64,000 nt of DNA from Rugamonas aquatica (GTDB lineage Bacteria; Pseudomonadota; Gammaproteobacteria; Burkholderiales; Burkholderiaceae_D), in NCBI RefSeq assembly GCF_009380215.1, contig NZ_WHUG01000010.1, positions 124,001 to 188,000 of the forward strand. The letters are read 5' to 3'. The notes below the pieces were generated by a model, which had not been told where the DNA came from, did no database searches, and worked only from the letters and a program-made list of their open reading frames with translations. A program made the translations under genes and the position numbers. Numbering within the stretch: the first letter of the stretch is position 1; every line of letters starts with the position of its first letter. Positions 59,467 to 64,000 of this stretch are shown piece by piece.

Positions 59467-61038
59467 TTAATCGCTTAACGCCTGCAATAGTTTTTCTCCA
59501 TGGGGACAGCCCCAACCCGTGCAGGTATCCCAACCGTGCGTCGCTTGCTGGGTGCCATTGTTGCCGTCCGTGATATCGCGCGTGACGCCCCTGCCCTGCA
59601 GCGATCCGTACAGCAGCGGGTTCAAAAAACCGACCGGACGGCCCAGCCGCTGGTTGACCAGCGCCAGCAAGCCGGCCCACAGCGGCGCCACCGCGCTGGT
59701 GCCGCCGAACACCAGGTTCTGGCCGTCGACCCTGACCTTGTAGCCGCTGGCCGGATCGGCGTCGCCCGCCACGTCCGGCACGCCGCGCGCGGCCGGGCCA
59801 TTGCCGTTCGCCACGCCCTGCTGATAATCGGGCCGTCCGAAGAAGCTGCTGTAGCCGCCGCCGGTTGCGCTGTTGGGGCCGCTGTTCCAGACGGTCTCGA
59901 TGGCGCCGCCGCCATCCTGCATCATCACGCGCGTGCCGCCGCAGGCCAGCGCGTGCGGCGCCGACGAGGGGAAGTCGACGTGTTCGCCGCCGTCGGCCAC
60001 GCCGTCGGTGGAGCCGTTGTCGCCGGCCGCGCACAGGATCGTCACCCCCATCGCGGCGGCGTCGGCGAAGGCTTGCTCAAAGGCGGTCATGGCCTGCCCG
60101 GTCCAGGCCGATTCCGGCGCGCCCCAGCTGATCGAAATCACCGACGGCTGGTGGACGCCGTCATGCACGGCGGCCGTGATGGCGTCGAGAAAGCCGCGCT
60201 CGGTGTTGGGCGCGTAGTACACGGCGATCAGCGCGCCCGGCGCCACCGCGCCCGCCACTTCGATGTCGAGCATCACTTCGCCATCGGCGCTGTTGGCGGT
60301 GCTGGGACGGTTCTTGGCGTGGTCGATGCAGATCGATTTGACGCGCGGCACCGGCAAGCCCAGCTCGTCGAAATAAATCTTCAGGTCGCGCGGCCGGCTG
60401 CCGCCGCCCAGTTCGATGATGCCGATGCACTGGCCGCTGCCGTCCAATCCTTGCGGGAAGTTGTACAAGCGCGCCAGCTGCGGCGGCGTGAAGGCGATGT
60501 TGGCCGCGGCCGCAGAAGCGAAGCCGTCGGCCTGCAGGCGCTGGAACTTGGGCGTGGCCACCGGCCGGTCGTCCAGCCCGAACACGCCCTCGACCACGCC
60601 GGCCAGCTGGCTCGGCACGCTGAGCTCGCCTACCCGGCCGCGATAGCTGCCATCCGGATACTCGTACTCTTCCAGCTGCACGCCGAAGGCATCGTTCATC
60701 TGCGCGGCCGTGCCGGCCAGCACCACGCGGCGCTGGGCCGCGTTGCTGCTGATGACCGCCATGCCGTGCTGCGCCGCGAAGTCCGTCACGGTGGCGATGT
60801 CGGCGTCGCTGGCACCGTGCGCCTGGGCGAACTGGGCGCGACTCAGGTAGCGGCGCTCGACCGGCTGGGCGTCGGCGCTGGCGGCCTGCAAGTCCTGCTG
60901 CGCGTGGTCGGGCGCGGCGCGCAGCCGCACGGTGATTTCTATGGTCTGCTCGTCCGCCACCGGACCCAGCGCGACAGCACCCTGCAGCGCCAGTTGGCCG
61001 CTGCCGGGAATGATATGGGGATTGGAAGTGCCTGCCAT
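59467..61038 (-). CDS. S53-family serine-carboxyl peptidase (kumamolisin-like)
   Basis: Acid-active endopeptidase of 523 residues, made as a proenzyme. The N-terminal prodomain (about 30-160, LSRAQFAQAHGASDADIATVTDFAAQHGM) is the pro-kumamolisin type. The catalytic domain has Glu254 and Asp258 (DGEVMLDIEV), Asp340 of the oxyanion hole (AAGDNGS) and the nucleophile Ser448 (FGGTSAVAPLWAG). A calcium site is suggested by RDITDGNNG, with the terminal TGWGCPHGEKLL. No signal peptide precedes the prodomain. AAAGGAGACCATC sets the start at 61038; a start 6 codons up is possible. Two extra Cys (CTGWGC) may form a loop. The EF-hand gene is downstream. Confidence 0.93.
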   Translation of the reverse strand: MAGTSNPHIIPGSGQLALQGAVALGPVADEQTIEITVRLRAAPDHAQQDLQAASADAQPVERRYLSRAQFAQAHGASDADIATVTDFAAQHGMAVISSNAAQRRVVLAGTAAQMNDAFGVQLEEYEYPDGSYRGRVGELSVPSQLAGVVEGVFGLDDRPVATPKFQRLQADGFASAAAANIAFTPPQLARLYNFPQGLDGSGQCIGIIELGGGSRPRDLKIYFDELGLPVPRVKSICIDHAKNRPSTANSADGEVMLDIEVAGAVAPGALIAVYYAPNTERGFLDAITAAVHDGVHQPSVISISWGAPESAWTGQAMTAFEQAFADAAAMGVTILCAAGDNGSTDGVADGGEHVDFPSSAPHALACGGTRVMMQDGGGAIETVWNSGPNSATGGGYSSFFGRPDYQQGVANGNGPAARGVPDVAGDADPASGYKVRVDGQNLVFGGTSAVAPLWAGLLALVNQRLGRPVGFLNPLLYGSLQGRGVTRDITDGNNGTQQATHGWDTCTGWGCPHGEKLLQALSD

Positions 61039-61141
61039 GATGGTCTCCTTTCGCATGGATTGCCCTCAAAAGATACTGGCCGCAATGGCTGCGGGATTGA
61101 TACAGCGCAGAAGTGGCGCCGATAAGACGCCCATTGCGCGC

Positions 61142-61183
61142 TTGCCGAAATCCCAAATAAGAGATACATTCTCACTTATGAGA
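61142..61183 (+). promoter_or_regulatory. Promoter with inverted repeat over the start codon of the XRE gene
   Basis: TTGCCG (61142-61147), 17 bases, TACATT (61165-61170), then 7 bases to the ATG at 61178, with no ribosome site. TCTCA-CTTA-TGAGA (61170-61183) spans the start codon and could be the site for the encoded regulator. Confidence 0.5.
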
Positions 61184-61738
61184 AACGACATAGAATCCCG
61201 CCTGGCCCACCGTCTGGCCGCGCTGCGCGAAGAGCGCGGCCTGTCGCTGGACGAGCTGGCTGCCGCCAGCGGCATCAGCCGCGCCACGCTGTCGCGCATA
61301 GAGCGCGCGGAAACCAGCCCCACCGCCGCCCTGCTGGGCAAGCTGTGCGCCGTGTTCGGCTTGCCGATGTCGCGCCTGGTCGCCGAGGCCGAAGCCCAGC
61401 CCGGCGAGCTGCTGCGCGCCGCCGACCAGCCGCTGTGGCAGGATCCCGACACCGGCTTCCGCCGCCGCATGGTGTCGCCGCCGGCGCGCGGCTACGCGGT
61501 CGAGCTGGTCGAAGGCTGGCTGCCGCCCGGCGCCCGCATCGACTACGAGCAAGCCCCGGTGGCCGGCATGGAACAGCATCTGTGGCTGCTCGAAGGCGCG
61601 CTGGACTACACGCTCGACGGCGCCACCCACCGGTTGCAGGCGGGCGACTGCCTGCGCTTCCACCTGTTCGGCGCCACGCGCTTTGTCTGTCCCGGGCCCA
61701 CGCCGGCCCGCTACCTGATCGCCATATGCCCACCATAA
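61178..61738 (+). CDS. XRE-family regulator with cupin domain
   Basis: DNA-binding regulator of 186 residues. Helix-turn-helix at about 10-62 (LAALREERGLSLDELAAASGISRATLSRIERAETSPTAALLGKLCAVF), then a C-terminal cupin (EGWLPPGARIDYEQAPVAGMEQHLWLLEGALDYTLDGATHRLQAGDCLRFHLFGATRFVCPG) that would bind a small effector. This layout is common in regulators of amino-acid or polyamine metabolism; the effector is unknown. The start codon follows a -10 box by 7 bases with no ribosome site, so the message may be leaderless, and an inverted repeat covers it. The GNAT gene overlaps its end by 13 bases and is probably co-regulated. Confidence 0.92.
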   Translation: MRNDIESRLAHRLAALREERGLSLDELAAASGISRATLSRIERAETSPTAALLGKLCAVFGLPMSRLVAEAEAQPGELLRAADQPLWQDPDTGFRRRMVSPPARGYAVELVEGWLPPGARIDYEQAPVAGMEQHLWLLEGALDYTLDGATHRLQAGDCLRFHLFGATRFVCPGPTPARYLIAICPP

Positions 61739-62244
61739 AACAACTCGATGCCGACGGCCTGCGCCGGCACGCGCCCGAACTGGCGCAAGTGCTGCGCGAT
61801 TGCGTGCTGCATGGCGCCAGCGTCGGCTTCCTGCTGCCCTGCCCGCTGGAGGAAGCGCAGAACTTCTGGCTGTCGCTGGCGCCGCAGATCGCCAGCGGCG
61901 AGCGGCGGCTGTTTGTCGCCCACGGCGCGGACGGCGCGTTGTGCGGCACCGTGCAACTGGTGTTGGGCGGCATGCCCAACGGCCGCCACCGGGCGGAGAT
62001 TTCCAAGATGCTGGTCCATTCCGGCGCGCGCCGGCAAGGCATCGCCCAGGCGCTGATGGAACACGCGCTGGCCGTGGCGCGGACGCTGGGCCGCACGCTG
62101 CTGGTGCTCGACACCTGCACCGGCTTCCCGGCCCAGGCCATGTATGAAAAGCTGGGCTTCGCCGTCACCGGCGTGGTGCCCGGCTACGCCGCCCTGCCCG
62201 ACGGTACGCTCGGCCCAACCACCTTCATGCACCTGCCATTGTGA
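61726..62244 (+). CDS. GNAT-family N-acetyltransferase
   Basis: A 172-residue acetyltransferase. The acetyl-CoA loop is HSGARRQGIAQALMEHALAVAR with strand 4 before it (EISKMLV) and strand 5 and the last motif after it (LLVLDTCTGFPAQAMYEKLGFAVTGVVPGYA). The acceptor is unknown; the family covers amines, antibiotics and protein ends. The ATG (61726) is inside the end of the XRE-cupin gene, 13 bases before its stop, which implies translational coupling and control by that regulator. Confidence 0.9.
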   Translation: MPTIKQLDADGLRRHAPELAQVLRDCVLHGASVGFLLPCPLEEAQNFWLSLAPQIASGERRLFVAHGADGALCGTVQLVLGGMPNGRHRAEISKMLVHSGARRQGIAQALMEHALAVARTLGRTLLVLDTCTGFPAQAMYEKLGFAVTGVVPGYAALPDGTLGPTTFMHLPL

Positions 62245-62308
62245 CCGTCGCCCCCTCCGATATGGCCGCGCACGATTGAGGCCTGAGGGCGGCCGCTGGA
62301 CCTTACAT

Positions 62309-62325
62309 GATATGATAATCATATC
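62309..62325. promoter_or_regulatory. 17-base palindrome in the GNAT-acyltransferase gap
   Basis: GATATGAT-A-ATCATATC, perfect over 8-base arms. It lies 64 bases after the GNAT stop and about 170 before the acyltransferase start. Its ATGATAATCAT core equals the centre of a Fur box (GATAATGATAATCATTATC), but the flanks fit poorly. The rest of the 250-base gap (62245-62494) shows no gene; a 19-codon frame from 62312 lacks a ribosome site. Confidence 0.45.
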
Positions 62326-62494
62326 GAGAATCGTGCAGCTTTCTATTGCTCAGCTCGTGTCCAGGCTCTAAGTCACCTGATTCGCCACCATCCCGTAGTC
62401 CTCGGTTGACTCTTGCTTTTTACCATACGCCCAACAGACGTCCGATCGCTGCTGGGTGCTTTCTGCTGACCAAAGAATTTATTTAATTTCAACG

Positions 62495-63373
62495 ATGAAG
62501 AGAAGACAAGAAATCGAACTATTGCGTGTACTGAGCGCCTTCGGCATCGTCTGGTATCACACGGCGACTGTCGGCCGCGATATCGCCTACTCCGGCTTGA
62601 TCGCCTTCCTGATTATTTCGATGTACTTCTCCGCCCGTGCCGGCGGCAGCTCCAAGACCATGCTGGAACGGGCCCGCACGCTGCTGGTTCCCTGGGGTAT
62701 CTGGTTTCTCTTCTATGGGTTCCTGAATCTCTTGAACCACCGCCCCTATCTGCAGCTCGATCACGGCATCGTCGCCGGCCTTTTGGCCGGCACCAGCATC
62801 CACCTGTGGTATCTGCCGTTTATTTTCCTTGTCATCATCTTCTTCGACCGCGTCAAGGAACATATCAATGAGCAAACCCTGTCCTATGTCTGCATCTTCC
62901 TGGCTGCCGCCATCCTGGTCCTGCACCGGTTCTGGCGCGACCAGTCGCTGGCGTTCAATTATCCCTATGCCCAGTATGCACATGCCCTCGACGGCGTGCT
63001 GATAGGCGTGTTCTTTGCCAACTGCAGCGCCCTGCCGCGCGCCTTGCGCGCCGCCTTCATCTCCATTGTGCTCGCGGCCATCTTTATTTTCGCTTTACCG
63101 GTACCGGGCGTCGGCATTCCTTACCTGATCGGCATCGCGGTGGCGGCCGTCACCTTGCTGCCCAAGTGGGAGCTGGATTTCGACTTCGACATCAACTGGA
63201 TCTCCGAATGCACGCTGGGTATTTACCTGTCCCATATCTTCTGGCTCAAGGCGATCAAGAAGATGGCCGATATCAACGACCTGGTGCTGCCTTTCCTGGT
63301 GTTTGCGGTTTCGGCGCTGACCGTATGGGCCTTTAAAAAGACTGCGCCCAACCTGGCCAAATACGCGGTATAA
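62495..63373 (+). CDS. Acyltransferase-3-family membrane protein
   Basis: Integral membrane acyltransferase of 292 residues with about ten helices, of the OafA/WecH type that adds acyl groups to surface sugars or peptides. It begins MKRRQEIELLRVLSAFGIVWYHT, in which the Arg and the His in WYHT are the conserved catalytic pattern; ARTLLVPWGIWFLFYG and HLWYLPFIFLVI follow, and WISECTLGIYLSHIFWLK ends it. No ribosome site is clear before the ATG, so the start is moderately certain; an in-frame ATG lies 13 codons upstream (62456). Base composition is a little lower in GC than its neighbours. Substrate unknown. Confidence 0.85.
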   Translation: MKRRQEIELLRVLSAFGIVWYHTATVGRDIAYSGLIAFLIISMYFSARAGGSSKTMLERARTLLVPWGIWFLFYGFLNLLNHRPYLQLDHGIVAGLLAGTSIHLWYLPFIFLVIIFFDRVKEHINEQTLSYVCIFLAAAILVLHRFWRDQSLAFNYPYAQYAHALDGVLIGVFFANCSALPRALRAAFISIVLAAIFIFALPVPGVGIPYLIGIAVAAVTLLPKWELDFDFDINWISECTLGIYLSHIFWLKAIKKMADINDLVLPFLVFAVSALTVWAFKKTAPNLAKYAV

Positions 63374-63488
63374 ACTCCTGCCGCCCCATCATTTTTGTCA
63401 TCGAGTCGTCACAAGGACGGAGTAGGATGTCGCGGGCGCATGGTAGGCTATGCGCCCACGATCCTTTCCAACCTGACGACGACCCAAC

Positions 63489-64000
63489 ATGACAAAGAAA
63501 CTGTCCCTGCCCGCACTTGTAATCGCGACTTCCTGCTTAGCCCTGGGCGCGTATGCCGCCGCTCCTGCCGCCAGCGCGGCCGCCGCGGCCCAGCCCAAGC
63601 TGGTGGTGGTGCTGGTGGTGGACGGCCTGCCGAACGAACAGGTGCTGCGCTACCGCGAGCAGTTCGGCCAGGGCGGCCTGCGCCGCATGCTGGACCAGGG
63701 TGCGTCGTTCAGCAACGCGCATCAGGCGCACGGCATCACCGTCACCGCCATCGGCCACAGCGCCGTGCTGACCGGCGCCTACCCGTATGTGCACGGCGTG
63801 ATCGGCAATAACTGGATCGACCCGGTCACGAAGAAATCGGTGTACTGCACCGAAGACACCAACTACACCTACATCGGCGAAGAAACCAAGTCCAGCGACG
63901 GCACCGCGCCGACCCGCCTGAAGGTCGACACGCTGGGCGACCAGCTGCGCTACGCCACCGGCAGCCGCAGCAAGGTCGTCACCGTGTCCGGCAAGGACCG
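63489..64000 (+). CDS. Secreted alkaline phosphatase-superfamily enzyme (5' part)
   Basis: The first 170 residues of an exported phosphatase or phosphodiesterase; the frame is open to the right edge. Signal peptide MTKKLSLPALVIATSCLALGAYAA, an Ala-rich linker, then QPKLVVVLVVDGLPNEQVLRY with the metal-binding Asp, and QAHGITVTAIGHSAVLTGAYPYVHGVIGN with the Thr nucleophile expected of the PafA/nucleotide-pyrophosphatase group (Thr in GITVTA). PafA is a calcium-activated, phosphate-insensitive phosphatase; which branch this is needs the missing C-terminal part. No ribosome site is prominent before the ATG (CGACGACCCAAC). Confidence 0.88.
   Translation, partial: MTKKLSLPALVIATSCLALGAYAAAPAASAAAAAQPKLVVVLVVDGLPNEQVLRYREQFGQGGLRRMLDQGASFSNAHQAHGITVTAIGHSAVLTGAYPYVHGVIGNNWIDPVTKKSVYCTEDTNYTYIGEETKSSDGTAPTRLKVDTLGDQLRYATGSRSKVVTVSGKD

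Noticed and set aside
62312..62371. 19-codon frame after the GNAT gene as a leader peptide
   Set aside because: No ribosome site, no attenuator hairpins, and it starts within the palindrome; likely chance.

Overview
The window is dense, GC-rich, bacterial chromosomal DNA with short intergenic gaps and many 1-13 base overlaps between neighbouring genes. The gene content (Weimberg-type pentose oxidation, several TonB-dependent receptors, AMP nucleosidase, NnrU, XapX, a rhombosortase pair, an HAE1 RND pump) suggests a betaproteobacterium, most likely an Oxalobacteraceae soil or plant genus such as Duganella or Massilia. That placement is inferred from gene types and style; no rRNA or other taxonomic marker is present. 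I saw no tRNA, rRNA, CRISPR array, insertion sequence, integrase or phage gene, and no gene-free stretch longer than 300 bases.

1-15.1 kb (all minus strand) is an arabinose/arabinan utilisation locus. In transcription order it holds a TonB receptor, a GPH-type sugar symporter, a cytoplasmic GH43 arabinofuranosidase, an aldose epimerase, an IlvD-type sugar-acid dehydratase, an AraD1-type 2-keto-3-deoxy acid dehydratase, a 2-oxoglutarate semialdehyde dehydrogenase, a pentose dehydrogenase, a secreted GH97 enzyme and a secreted GH51 arabinofuranosidase cut by the left edge. Together they would import arabino-oligosaccharides and oxidise the pentose to 2-oxoglutarate. Two promoters in it share an almost identical operator, spacing and -35/-10 layout. 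REP-like palindromes and a perfect 36-bp inverted repeat sit in its gaps.

15.3-34.2 kb holds amn, then a single-module Pls/PosA-type peptide synthetase translationally coupled to an Sfp-type phosphopantetheinyl transferase, a class A beta-lactamase, an FAD monooxygenase, a methyltransferase, a D-amino-acid dehydrogenase, a divergent LysR/MBL-hydrolase pair, an orphan response regulator, and an XapX-amidohydrolase-DoxX-DUF1275 operon.

34.4-49.6 kb holds an unusual secreted glycosidase-like protein, two more orphan LuxR-type regulators (one with a degenerate receiver), a small His/Cys membrane protein with a TonB receptor, a cysteine-rich MarR regulator whose likely operator is repeated in front of an AhpD-like/TlpA-like redox operon, a rhombotarget lipoprotein with its rhombosortase, and a TonB receptor-serine hydrolase-MaoC operon followed by nnrU.

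49.6-64 kb holds a methyltransferase, a diguanylate cyclase, an outer-membrane factor-adaptor-pump RND operon, an EF-hand protein, an S53 peptidase, an XRE-cupin regulator with a GNAT gene, an acyltransferase, and the start of a secreted alkaline-phosphatase-superfamily gene cut by the right edge.
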